NCBI RefSeq assembly: GCF_019428685.1
Contig: NZ_CP080096.1
Location: 1,426,001 to 1,490,000, forward strand
Direction: 5' to 3'
Source of the DNA: Paraburkholderia edwinii
GTDB lineage: Bacteria > Pseudomonadota > Gammaproteobacteria > Burkholderiales > Burkholderiaceae
DNA length: 64,000 nucleotides
Within the stretch, counting starts at the first letter, position 1, and every line of letters starts with the position of its first letter. Below the pieces are notes generated by a model, which was given only the letters and a program-made list of their open reading frames with translations, had not been told where the DNA came from and searched no databases. Position numbers and translations under genes: made by a program. Below, piece by piece: positions 26,613 to 35,014 of the stretch.

Positions 26613-27326
26613 ATGAAAGATGTGAAAGCTTTCGTATTCGATGTTTTCGGCACGCTCGTCGACTGGCGCAGTGGCGTGGCGCGCGAAGCGGCGCCGTTTC
26701 TGCAAAGGCATGGCCGCGGCGCGCACGAAGCCGAGGCCTTTGCCGATGCGTGGCGCGCGCTATACCAGCCCGCAATGGAGAAAATCCGCAAAGGCGAGCG
26801 CCCATTCGTGAAGCTCGACCTTCTGCATCGCGAGAATCTCGAACAGGTGCTGCCTCAGTTCGGCATCGACAGCCGGCAGGTGCCGTCGTCGGAACTCGAT
26901 GAGCTGAATCTCGCCTGGCATCGGCTCGATCCGTGGCCTGATACGGTCGAAGGTCTGACGCAGCTCAAATCGCGCTACATCATCGCGCCGCTTTCCAACG
27001 GCAATATCCGGCTGATGGTCGATATGGCGAAACGCGGCGGCTTGCCGTGGGACGCCATTCTCGGTGCCGAGGTCGCGCAAGCCTATAAGCCGTCGCCCGA
27101 GGCTTATCTGCGGACCGCGGAGGTGCTCGCGCTGCCGCCGGAAAGTATCTGCATGACGGCGGCTCACAACAGCGATCTGGCGGCCGCACAGAAGTGCGGC
27201 CTCAGGACCGCGTTTATCGCGCGGCCTCGTGAGCATGGCGCTGCGCAAACGACCGATCTGAAGCCCGAAGGGAAGTGGGATTGGGTGGCGAGCGATCTCG
27301 TCGATCTGGCGAGGCAGGTCGGCTAA
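26613..27326 (+). CDS. haloacid dehalogenase type II
   Basis: A 237-residue HAD-superfamily enzyme of the L-2-haloacid dehalogenase type. The nucleophile Asp10 is in FVFDVFGTLVDW, the second motif is PLSNGNIRLMVDMAKRGGLPW, the Lys is in AYKPSPEAYL, and the acidic motif IV region is AAHNSDLAAAQKCGLRTAFI. Members hydrolyse L-2-chloro acids to D-2-hydroxy acids, although many chromosomal homologues have weak activity. It lies 85 bases after the flavoprotein gene. The stop overlaps the convergent aldo/keto reductase stop by four bases. The natural substrate is uncertain. Confidence 0.9.
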   Translation: MKDVKAFVFDVFGTLVDWRSGVAREAAPFLQRHGRGAHEAEAFADAWRALYQPAMEKIRKGERPFVKLDLLHRENLEQVLPQFGIDSRQVPSSELDELNLAWHRLDPWPDTVEGLTQLKSRYIIAPLSNGNIRLMVDMAKRGGLPWDAILGAEVAQAYKPSPEAYLRTAEVLALPPESICMTAAHNSDLAAAQKCGLRTAFIARPREHGAAQTTDLKPEGKWDWVASDLVDLARQVG

Positions 27327-28396
27327 TAGCGCTCGTCGTCGCTCGCCGGTGCCAGAGGGGATGACACGGTGGCGACTCCGTTGACGGTGAGTCCGTGCTG
27401 AATGGCCGGGCGTGCCTGCGCGATGATTCGTGTAAGCGAGGTGGGTGCCGGCGTCGTCATGCGGTCGAGTTCGGCGCTTTCTTCGGGCGTCAGCGCAATA
27501 TCGAGCGAGCGCAGATTGTCGTCGAGCTGCGCGAGCGTGCGCGCGCCGATAGTCACGGGCCCGACGCCGGGCTGTGCGGATAGCCACGCGAGGGCGATAG
27601 CCGCCGCCGACGCATGGTGCTTTTCACCGATCGCACGCAATGCATCGATCAATGCGTGCTCGCGCTCGCCGATCGGAAGGCCGATCGCCGTGGCGCGCCC
27701 GTTGCCGGCGTCGCGCGCGTATTTTCCGGACAGCACGCCGAATTTCAGCGGCGCCCAGGGCATGACCGCGAGTCCGAACGTCTGCGCCATCGGCACGATT
27801 TCGTGCTCGACGCTTCGTTCGAGTAGCGAATACTCGATCTGCACCGCGACAAGCGGCGCATAGCCGGCCGCCTGATTGAGCATTTGCGCGTGACAGGTTC
27901 GCCATGCAGGGGTGTTCGAGAACCCGACGTAACGGACCTTGCCCGTGCGGACGAGATGGTCCAGCGTGCGCAACGTTTCCTCGAGCGGCGTCAGTTCGTC
28001 GTAGCCATGCAGCCAGTAGACGTCGATATAGTCGGTGCGCAGCCGGCGCAGTGACTCCTCGCACGCACGGATCATTGCTTTTGCACTGGTGCCGCCGCCA
28101 TTGGGGTCCCCGGGGAACAGGTTGGAACCGAACTTCGTGCCGATCACGAGCCGGTCGCGGCGCGAGCGGTCGCCGGCCAGAAAGTCGCCGATGATTTTTT
28201 CGGAATGGCCCTTCGTATAGGCGTCGGCCGTATCGATGAAGTTGCCGCCGCGCTCGATAAAGCGACCAAGTATCGCGTGAGAGTCGGCGACATTCGAACC
28301 GAAGTTCCAGTCTTCGCCGAAAGTCATGGCGCCAAGACAAAGCGGGCTGACGCGTAGGCCGGAATCGCCGAGCGTCATGTACGAATTGAGCGGCAT
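27323..28396 (-). CDS. aldo/keto reductase
   Basis: A 357-residue NADPH-dependent (beta/alpha)8 aldo/keto reductase. The active-site tetrad is visible as Asp55 and Tyr60 in FIDTADAY, Lys in VIGTKFGS and His in VYWLHGYDE. The C-terminal cofactor segment VTIGARTLAQLDDNLRSLDI is typical. It is of the YajO/AKR subgroup; a C-terminal tail of about 30 residues extends beyond the barrel. A second in-frame ATG six codons later is an alternative start. Substrate unknown; these enzymes often detoxify aldehydes. Confidence 0.92.
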   Translation of the reverse strand: MPLNSYMTLGDSGLRVSPLCLGAMTFGEDWNFGSNVADSHAILGRFIERGGNFIDTADAYTKGHSEKIIGDFLAGDRSRRDRLVIGTKFGSNLFPGDPNGGGTSAKAMIRACEESLRRLRTDYIDVYWLHGYDELTPLEETLRTLDHLVRTGKVRYVGFSNTPAWRTCHAQMLNQAAGYAPLVAVQIEYSLLERSVEHEIVPMAQTFGLAVMPWAPLKFGVLSGKYARDAGNGRATAIGLPIGEREHALIDALRAIGEKHHASAAAIALAWLSAQPGVGPVTIGARTLAQLDDNLRSLDIALTPEESAELDRMTTPAPTSLTRIIAQARPAIQHGLTVNGVATVSSPLAPASDDERY

Positions 28397-28533
28397 CGAG
28401 GCATCCTCGCAAGATGGGGCAGGAGAAGCTAGCCTAGGTCAAGGCTTCCTGCCGTGCGGGGCACCCATGCGAAGCGAGGCAAGGTGAGGCGAAAATGCTG
28501 TATTGCTGTATTGCGAGCAGCGTTCAACGCGAC

Positions 28534-28920
28534 TCACTGTTCGCACTGCACGTCCTTCTTCGGCACCGCAATGATGACCGGATACGTGCCATGTTCGAGC
28601 TCGACGCGCGCGACGACGGACACCAGATTGCTGTCGATGTTTTCGTAAATGCTGACTTTCGCATGGCTCAAGGTCGTTACGCCTGTGCATGCGGATGCGC
28701 GGCCTTCGTCGGACACCTGGCAGTGGATGTCGTTGTCCTTCAGGAAACGGTACTGGTCGAGCCGCGGCGTCGCGAGATATTCGCGCAGGCTCGGCACCGA
28801 TCCTCCGACGCCCGACACGTATCCGATGTCGCACTGCAGGGCGGATGTATCGGCCATCGCAGCGGTGCTGGCGGTGATGGCAACTGCGGTGGCAACTTTT
28901 GCTGCAAGAAGATATTTCAT
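28534..28920 (-). CDS. secreted small protein, 128 aa
   Basis: The signal peptide MKYLLAAKVATAVAITASTA ends in AMADTS, with cleavage after AMA. The mature protein of about 105 residues has four cysteines (LQCDIGY, HCQVSDEG, SACTGV, VQCEQ), enough for two disulfides, and alternating strand-like segments. No named domain is recognised. The spacing suggests it is expressed alone between the aldo/keto reductase and porin genes. A periplasmic location is inferred. Confidence 0.75.
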   Translation of the reverse strand: MKYLLAAKVATAVAITASTAAMADTSALQCDIGYVSGVGGSVPSLREYLATPRLDQYRFLKDNDIHCQVSDEGRASACTGVTTLSHAKVSIYENIDSNLVSVVARVELEHGTYPVIIAVPKKDVQCEQ

Positions 28921-28991
28921 GGCGCCATGGCGTTTATCGGATCAGGACCTCGGATTGTAGTGGCAATCGGGTCCGACGGCTTTGGCGCGGG

Positions 28992-30194
28992 CTAGAAGTT
29001 ATGCTTGAGGCCGATCGCGACGGCCACCTGTTTGTTTCCGGTAGATGGGTTCAGCGTATAGATACCGGCGTCGAACGTCGGAATGCCACTACCGCCGCCG
29101 ACGCGCTGATAGACGCCTTCAAGATACACATCAGTGCGCTTCGACAACAGGTAGTCGACTTGCGCCATGACCTGGTTCCAGTGCGGAAACGCGTTGCCGG
29201 TGTTCGAATTGAAGGTCGACATCGTGTACACGTACGATGCGCCGAGGCTCAGATCCGGTCTAACGAAATAGCGGCCGTTCACCTCGAAGTTGTCGAATTT
29301 GATGTAGTTGCCCGCGCCGTTCGACGGACCGGGCAGCGGTCCATTGCCCGTGCTGCCGCCGAACCAGAGCGCGGTCGGGCTCTCGGTCGACGTATGCGTC
29401 CATAAGAGGCCGACCGACGACTTGCCAAACATATACTGCGCGCCTACACCGTACATCCGCTGCAGACCACCGAGCGTCAACGCGTTGCCGTCGGCTGTGC
29501 TGAGTGCGCCCGTCGGGTTCAGCGAGTTCGCGTCGCGATTGATCTGCAGGTACGCGGCCGCGAGGTTGATCGGTCCGAGCGAATAACTGATGCCCGCGCT
29601 GTACGCATTGCTGTTCGAGAACCCGCCAGCCTGATTCGAGAACGCGTACATCGCGCCGACCTTGACGCCATGGAACGCCGCGCTCGCGAACTTCACCGAG
29701 TTATTCAGGCGCATGTCCGCGTTCAGGTTGTCGTTGTCGTACGGGTGCATCGCGAAGTTTCCAGCGAAGCCCGCGGAACCGGTCGCGCTGAGCGGCGTGA
29801 GGTAGGTCACCATAAAGTCGTACTGGCGCCCGAGCGTCAGCGTGCCGTATTTGCTCGCGCTCAGGCCGACCCATGCCTGGCGCCCGAACAGATCGCCGCC
29901 GTTCTTGAACGTGCCGTTCACCGAATTAAAGCCGTTCTCCAGCTGGAATACGGCACTGAGTCCGCCGCCCAGATCCTCGGATCCTCGCAAGCCGAAGCGC
30001 GGCACGTAGATACTTCCCGCGAATAGCTGCCACTGACTGGCGCTGCCGGCCGACGGGTTGGCGGCGCTCTTGCGCGCGTCGTTGCTGTAGACGATGCTCG
30101 TGTCGATGATGCCGTATAGCGTGACACTGCTTTGCGCGTGCGCGGCGCCCGCCGCGAGGAGCGATGCGGCAACGGCAATACGTGGCCATCTCAT
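28992..30194 (-). CDS. Gram-negative general porin
   Basis: A 400-residue trimeric porin. The signal peptide MRWPRIAVAASLLAAGAAHA is followed by the mature QSSVTLYGIIDTSIVYSND. Family motifs are FGLRGSEDLGGGLSAVFQLE, the loop GRQAWVGLSASKYGTLTLGRQ, and the C-terminal KQVAVAIGLKHNF with terminal Phe. It is closer to the OpcP/Omp38 pattern than the porin at 8993-10180. GGAGAAA precedes the ATG. A long dyad sits about 50-100 bases upstream. Transported solutes are not predictable from sequence. Confidence 0.94.
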   Translation of the reverse strand: MRWPRIAVAASLLAAGAAHAQSSVTLYGIIDTSIVYSNDARKSAANPSAGSASQWQLFAGSIYVPRFGLRGSEDLGGGLSAVFQLENGFNSVNGTFKNGGDLFGRQAWVGLSASKYGTLTLGRQYDFMVTYLTPLSATGSAGFAGNFAMHPYDNDNLNADMRLNNSVKFASAAFHGVKVGAMYAFSNQAGGFSNSNAYSAGISYSLGPINLAAAYLQINRDANSLNPTGALSTADGNALTLGGLQRMYGVGAQYMFGKSSVGLLWTHTSTESPTALWFGGSTGNGPLPGPSNGAGNYIKFDNFEVNGRYFVRPDLSLGASYVYTMSTFNSNTGNAFPHWNQVMAQVDYLLSKRTDVYLEGVYQRVGGGSGIPTFDAGIYTLNPSTGNKQVAVAIGLKHNF

Positions 30195-30649
30195 GAGATT
30201 TCTCCGTCGCCGATTCGGACGCGATTCCGCAAAGTGCTTAGTATGGTTGAATAGCGCTGATACACGGTCGCACGAGTATCAGCATACTTCAACGGTCAAC
30301 AAAAAATTCGGCGTGAATAGTCAGCACTGCTCGTTGTAAGAAGAGGAGCGCCCGCAAGGCATGTGTGGCGGACCATGGTGCAAAGTGGTAAGGAATGTGT
30401 AATTGAAAGCGTTGCGCGAACGCGACCGGGCGAGCTTCGCAGCGACTTCGCCAAGGTTACGGGTCGCGTTGTATTGCATCGCGATCACGTCTGACATAAC
30501 CGGCACAAAAGCAACGCCAGATACCCCTCTTCGTGCTCCATGTCCTGGCGAAACGCCCCGTTCGTTTATAGAATTCGCTGCGCAGACTTCGAATTTGCGC
30601 CTCAGCGTAAAGGGGACGCGCCCGCATCGAGTGACGACAGAACATTGCC
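30195..30649. other. divergent intergenic region porin / luxR-type gene
   Basis: About 455 bases with no supported gene. It carries the 5' regions of both genes and a large dyad at 30247-30292. Short frames running in from 30403 and 30540 lack consistent coding character. Confidence 0.6.
30247..30292. promoter_or_regulatory. nested dyad upstream of the porin gene
   Basis: TTGAA-N4-GCTGATAC-N12-GTATCAGC-N4-TTCAA. Both arms are perfect and the spacers are symmetric, giving a 46-bp dyad centred about 75 bases upstream of the porin start. It could be an operator for a dimer-of-dimers regulator or a cruciform/hairpin in the leader. Confidence 0.6.
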
Positions 30650-31837
30650 ATGGCCTGGATCCGTCCACCCGCATTCGGCAACCCGGCAGCGCCGCTGGAG
30701 ACGCTGCTGTATACGATCCAGATGGCCGCGACCCATCCGGACCTGTGGCGCAGCGTGCTCGATACGTTGAATCACCATATTGGCGGCTTCTGCAGCGTGC
30801 TGGCCAAATACGATTTCCAGGCCGCGCGCGGCAAGCTGCTGACGCAGGCGCCTGCGAATATCGACGTGCGGTCGAGCTACGAGGAAATGTCGCCGACCAA
30901 TCCGTATTTTCTTGCGCGGCGCGGCTATACGCCGGGCGCCGTAATCGTCGGCTCCGAGACGATCAGCGACAGCGATCTGATCCGCACCGACTACTATCGC
31001 GAACTGCTGCGCCCACATCGTCTCTTCAGACGCCTCACCGGTGTGCTGTCGGCTCGCGAAAGCGATGTGACGCTTGTATCGATCCACCGCACGCGCGAAC
31101 AACCGGACTTCGACGAACGCGAACAGCAGGCGCTCGCGAAAATCCTGCCGTACATCGCGCTCGGGCTCGAAACGCAGGACGGCTTCTTCACCTTCAGAAC
31201 GCAACTCGAGGCGCTGTCGCTGACGGTGCGGCAGGCACTGCCGCCGCTGATGATCGTCGACAGCGACCTCAATATCGTGTTCGAGAACTCCGAAACTGAG
31301 AGCTTGCTCGGCACCGATCTGCTGCAGCGCACGAAAGAGGGGCGGCTCGCTTCAGTCGACTCGTTCTGCGACCGTGCGCTGCGCGACGAAATCGGCCGAT
31401 GCTGCGCGCTCGGCGCGAACGGCGATTGCGATACGCATCCGCTTACGTTAATGCCGGCGCGCGGAAGCCGTGCGGAACTGCGGCTCTGCTATATCGGCAA
31501 GGGGCTTGGCACGCAGACCTTGCGCAAGACGTCGCTGGTCTGCGTGATGCGTGTCGATGCGCAAGGCGAGGCGCGCGAGCGCTTCCTGCACTTCTCGCGC
31601 GAGTTCAATCTGACGCCGGCGCAGGCGCGCGTCGGCGAGCTCGTGATCGGCGGCATGCGGCCTTCGATCGTTGCGCGGACCTTGAGCGTCTCCGAAAACA
31701 CCGTCAAAACGCACCTCAAACAGATCTTCAAGAAGACCGGCGTGCATAGCCAGCTCGATCTGTTTCGTCTTTATCGTGTTCCACCCGGCATTCCGCCCGC
31801 CTCAGCCGAACCGGCGGTGCATCACCCATACAGGTGA
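30650..31837 (+). CDS. LuxR-family transcriptional regulator of the formamidase cluster
   Basis: A 395-residue regulator. The C-terminal LuxR/GerE helix-turn-helix is LTPAQARVGELVIGG followed by PSIVARTLSVSENTVKTHLK and QIFKKTGVHSQLDLFRLY. The N-terminal 180 residues form an undefined sensor domain with GLETQDGFFTFRTQLEAL linking into a PAS-like middle part (LPPLMIVDSDLNIVFEN). It has no receiver or autoinducer domain. Transcribed in the same direction as the formamidase gene 114 bases downstream, it is the likely regulator, possibly sensing an amide. The ATG at 30650 has only a weak ribosome site. Confidence 0.88.
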   Translation: MAWIRPPAFGNPAAPLETLLYTIQMAATHPDLWRSVLDTLNHHIGGFCSVLAKYDFQAARGKLLTQAPANIDVRSSYEEMSPTNPYFLARRGYTPGAVIVGSETISDSDLIRTDYYRELLRPHRLFRRLTGVLSARESDVTLVSIHRTREQPDFDEREQQALAKILPYIALGLETQDGFFTFRTQLEALSLTVRQALPPLMIVDSDLNIVFENSETESLLGTDLLQRTKEGRLASVDSFCDRALRDEIGRCCALGANGDCDTHPLTLMPARGSRAELRLCYIGKGLGTQTLRKTSLVCVMRVDAQGEARERFLHFSREFNLTPAQARVGELVIGGMRPSIVARTLSVSENTVKTHLKQIFKKTGVHSQLDLFRLYRVPPGIPPASAEPAVHHPYR

Positions 31838-31951
31838 ACACGGAATCACCCGCGCAAGTGATTCGATTTGCCGGCCGCGCATCTACGCTCCTTGAAGCGA
31901 CGATTCGATCTGCATGAGCGATTGGATCGTATTTGTGCGAGGAGACGGATC

Positions 31952-33178
31952 ATGGCAGATACGGCATTTCGCGTCGAATTCGACAAGGCGCCTGAAGATC
32001 AGGTGACGAAGACCCACAACCGATGGCACCCGGACATACCGATGGTGGAGTGGTTCAAACCGGGTGACGAGTTTCGCGTCGAGTGTTACGACTGGACCGG
32101 AGGACAGATCAATAACGACGACAGCGCGAACGACGTGCGCGATGTCGACCTGACACGCGTGCACTATCTAAGCGGTCCATTCGGTGTGCAAGGGGCGGAG
32201 CCCGGCGACCTGCTCGTGGTCGACCTGCTCGACGTGGGCGCGCTACCGGCATCGGCATGGGGCTTCACGGGCATCTTTGCGAAGACGAACGGCGGCGGAT
32301 TTCTTGTCGAGCACTTCCCCGAGGCACGCAAGGCCTGCTGGGATTTCCACGGTATCTACACCACTTCACGGCACGTGCCGAACGTGCAATGGGCCGGCAT
32401 TATCCACCCGGGTCTGATCGGCTGCCTGCCGGATCGCGCGCTGCTTGAAAAAGCGAACAAGCGCGAGGCCGCGCTATTTGCGACGAACCCGGAACGCGTG
32501 CCGCCGCTGCTGGCGCCGCCGTATGCGGACACCGCGCTGATGGGGCAGATGCAAGCTTCGGAAGCTAAAGCGGCCGCCGCGGAAGCGTGGCGCACGGTGC
32601 CGCCGCGCGAACATGGCGGCAATTGCGATATCAAGAACCTGTCGCGCGGTTCGCGCGTGTATTTCCCCGTCTATGTAAAGGGCGGCGGACTTTCGATGGG
32701 CGATATCCACTGGTCGCAAGGCGACGGTGAAATCACGTTCTGCGGCGCCATTGAAATGGCGGGCTTCCTCGATATACGCGTCGACGTGATCAAGGACGGC
32801 ATCAACAAGTATGGCGTGACGAATCCGATTTTCCGGCCGAGCCCGATCGAGCCGCATTTCGACGAATACCTCGTGTTCGAAGGCATATCCGTTGATGAGC
32901 ACACGGGCGAGCAACTGTATCTCGACGCACATGTCGCCTATCGCCGCGCGTGCCTGAATGCGATCGAATACCTGAAGAAGTTCGGCTATACGGGCGAACA
33001 GGCCTACATCATTCTCGGCACCGCGCCGGTCGAAGGACGCATCAGCGGCATCGTCGATATTCCGAACGCCTGCTGCACGCTCGCGATTCCAACCGCGATC
33101 TTCGATTTCGACATACGGCCGGATGCGAAAGGCCCAAGCAAGAAGGTCAACGCGGTGAAAGTTGCAACGACCAGCTAA
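31952..33178 (+). CDS. fmdA: formamidase (acetamidase/formamidase family)
   Basis: A 408-residue FmdA/AmdA amidohydrolase that hydrolyses formamide to formate and ammonia. Diagnostic segments are FKPGDEFRVECYDWTGGQ, HYLSGPFGVQGAEPGDLLVV, PPREHGGNCDIKNLSRGS and GGGLSMGDIHWSQGDGEI, the last two being the conserved metal/active-site blocks. The ATG at 31952 has GGAGAC seven bases upstream; the longer frame to 31868 lacks one. It is followed by a UreI/AmiS-type channel and an FmdB protein, the classic formamide or short-chain-amide cassette. It is cytoplasmic. Confidence 0.95.
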   Translation: MADTAFRVEFDKAPEDQVTKTHNRWHPDIPMVEWFKPGDEFRVECYDWTGGQINNDDSANDVRDVDLTRVHYLSGPFGVQGAEPGDLLVVDLLDVGALPASAWGFTGIFAKTNGGGFLVEHFPEARKACWDFHGIYTTSRHVPNVQWAGIIHPGLIGCLPDRALLEKANKREAALFATNPERVPPLLAPPYADTALMGQMQASEAKAAAAEAWRTVPPREHGGNCDIKNLSRGSRVYFPVYVKGGGLSMGDIHWSQGDGEITFCGAIEMAGFLDIRVDVIKDGINKYGVTNPIFRPSPIEPHFDEYLVFEGISVDEHTGEQLYLDAHVAYRRACLNAIEYLKKFGYTGEQAYIILGTAPVEGRISGIVDIPNACCTLAIPTAIFDFDIRPDAKGPSKKVNAVKVATTS

Positions 33179-33216
33179 ACCAGAACCTAAACGAAAGCCT
33201 TCGCGGGAGGTGCGCC

Positions 33217-33735
33217 ATGCTGCTCGGTCTATCGCTGCTGTACGTGGGAGCCGTGCTGTTTCTGAACGGGCTGTGGCTGCTTGGCCGCATCGGCGACAAG
33301 GAGATCTGGATCATCAACGTGTTTTCGGGCGGACTGACGCTTCTTGTGGCGCTGCGACTCGCCTTTGCTGCCGATGCCGACGCGGCATCGATCCGGGCGG
33401 CGGCGCTCACCTTGCTGTTCACGTTCACGTACTTCTGGGTCGCGATCAATCGCAACAACGCACAGGCTGACGGGCGCGGGCTCGGCTGGTTCAGTCTGTT
33501 CGTCGCGCTGACCGCGATACCGGTCGCCATCGACACGCTGGTCGGCTCGCATAGCTTCTGGGGCGTCTGGTTCGGCCTGTGCTGGGCCGCCTGGGCGATT
33601 TTGTGGTTTCTGTTTTTCGTGCTGCTCGCGCTGCAAAAGCCGATTGCGAAAATGACAGGATGGCTAACGGTGCTGGAAGGGATCTTCACCGGCTGGATAC
33701 CGGGCTATCTGCTGCTTTCGGGAGCACTGAAGTAG
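33217..33735 (+). CDS. AmiS/UreI family amide channel
   Basis: A 172-residue integral membrane protein with six predicted transmembrane helices, starting MLLGLSLLYVGAVLFLNGLW. FTYFWVAINR, FSLFVALTAIPVAID and WFGLCWAAWAILWFLFFVLL are family blocks, and the C-terminal TVLEGIFTGWIPGYLLL is the strongly conserved end of UreI/AmiS. GGGAGG precedes the ATG, and the gene lies 38 bases after fmdA. It should let formamide or another small amide or urea enter the cell. Confidence 0.93.
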   Translation: MLLGLSLLYVGAVLFLNGLWLLGRIGDKEIWIINVFSGGLTLLVALRLAFAADADAASIRAAALTLLFTFTYFWVAINRNNAQADGRGLGWFSLFVALTAIPVAIDTLVGSHSFWGVWFGLCWAAWAILWFLFFVLLALQKPIAKMTGWLTVLEGIFTGWIPGYLLLSGALK

Positions 33736-33798
33736 CGCTTCGTGGTAGCGCTTATTGGTCGCGCTTTGTGCGGCAAACCTTGCGGGGTAAACACGATC

Positions 33799-34140
33799 AT
33801 GCCTATTTACGACTATCAGTGCTCCGATTGCGGCCCGTTCCGCATGATGCGTCCGATGGCGCAGTCGAATGCGCCGACGACGTGCCCCACATGCGGCCGC
33901 GTGTCGACGAAAACAATCACGGCGCCGTTTCTCGCCGATATGGCGCCGCATAACCGGATCGGTAGCCAGCGTAACGAGAAGAGCGCACATGCGCCGCGTG
34001 TGATGTCGCGTGGCGAATTCGATCTGCACGACAGTCATAGCCATGCGCATAGTCATGCCGGGCATGCACACGGTGTGAAGACCTCGCTTGGCGAGGGCCC
34101 GTGGGTCCGTTCGCGCCATCGCAGCATGGTCGGGCATTGA
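33799..34140 (+). CDS. fmdB: FmdB-family zinc ribbon protein
   Basis: A 113-residue protein whose N-terminus MPIYDYQCSDCGPFRMMRPM followed by TCPTCGRVS forms a CxxC-CxxC zinc ribbon, the FmdB family signature. The FmdB name comes from the formamidase cluster of Methylophilus, where it was proposed to be regulatory. The C-terminal half is unusual in being His-rich (HDSHSHAHSHAGHAHG), suggesting an extra metal site. It is 63 bases after the channel gene and ends the cluster. Its precise role (regulator or formamidase maturation) is not known. Confidence 0.9.
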   Translation: MPIYDYQCSDCGPFRMMRPMAQSNAPTTCPTCGRVSTKTITAPFLADMAPHNRIGSQRNEKSAHAPRVMSRGEFDLHDSHSHAHSHAGHAHGVKTSLGEGPWVRSRHRSMVGH

Positions 34141-34163
34141 CGAAGGGGCCGGCGCTTTTGCCT

Positions 34164-34316
34164 TCAGGATTGACCGCTTGATCGACCGATAGCGGCCGAA
34201 ATGCCGCTGTGGCCCGCGTTCATGCTGTCGTTGCCCGCGTCGTGCGCTTTCTTGCAGGCGCCGACACCGAATGCGAGCGCGGCAGTTGCAACGACAACGT
34301 AAGCGAAGCGTTTCAT
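34164..34316 (-). CDS. very small lipoprotein, 50 aa
   Basis: Fifty residues: MKRFAYVVVATAALAFGVGA, then the lipobox cysteine CKKAHDAGNDSMNAG and a short Ser/Gly-rich tail. GAGGAGGAAAAG lies just before the ATG at 34316; the frame open to 34394 is not needed. The signal peptide and the charged CNK/CKKA start match the lipoprotein at 4143-4427, so the pair appears to be a family of entericidin-like small lipoproteins. That comparison is by eye and function is unknown. It converges with fmdB. Confidence 0.75.
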   Translation of the reverse strand: MKRFAYVVVATAALAFGVGACKKAHDAGNDSMNAGHSGISAAIGRSSGQS

Positions 34317-34567
34317 CTTTTCCTCCTCGCGTGATGCGTGTTGATGCACGTGGTCGACTGAGGCTTCGACTGAGGCCATCAATCCCCACGGCACTTCGAT
34401 TCACGCAGCAGACGCTGTGCCCGGCATTAGCACAGGCATGCGTGCGCCTATGCGCGTCAGTCTATGCATGTCAATTAGCCCACTGAGCCCCTGACGGCAT
34501 TCTGAATGGCTCGGGCATGGTGTGTGCGTACGCATCGGCATCTCCACCCCCTAGGACATGCCGATCC

Positions 34568-35014
34568 ATGAGTACGATCATCCCCACTTACCGGTCGAGG
34601 TTTGCGACCGCGATCTTCGATCTGTTAAACCCCATTCCGTATGGCCTCTTTGTCGGCACGCTGATTTTCGACGTGACTTACGCAACCACCCGCAATGTGT
34701 TCTGGGGAAAGGGCGCAGCATGGCTCGTTACGGTCGGATTGTTCTTCGCGATCATTCCGCGCCTGATCAATCTTTGCCACGTGTGGTTTGCGCCGTCGCG
34801 CTTTCCGGTCACGAGCATCGAGAAGCTCGACTTCTGGCTCAACCTGCTTGGCATCGCCGCCGCCATCGTCAATGCATTCGTGCATAGCCGCGATGCCTAT
34901 GCGATGGTTCCGCTCAATGTGATTCTGTCGGTCATCACGGTCGCATTGCTAAGCATCGCGCATATTGCAATCGCAGTCGATAAGGTCGGTTTGAGGGAGG
35001 TGGCGCATGAATAA
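34568..35014 (+). CDS. DUF2231-like membrane protein
   Basis: A 148-residue membrane protein with four predicted transmembrane helices: NPIPYGLFVGTLIFDVTYAT, GAAWLVTVGLFFAIIPRLIN, FWLNLLGIAAAIVNAFVHSR and ILSVITVALLSIAHIAIAVD. The layout resembles DUF2231 proteins, which often accompany periplasmic quinoproteins or cytochromes. Its last seven bases overlap the start of the sugar dehydrogenase gene, so the two are translated together. It could anchor or supply an electron acceptor to that enzyme; this is inference. Confidence 0.8.
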   Translation: MSTIIPTYRSRFATAIFDLLNPIPYGLFVGTLIFDVTYATTRNVFWGKGAAWLVTVGLFFAIIPRLINLCHVWFAPSRFPVTSIEKLDFWLNLLGIAAAIVNAFVHSRDAYAMVPLNVILSVITVALLSIAHIAIAVDKVGLREVAHE

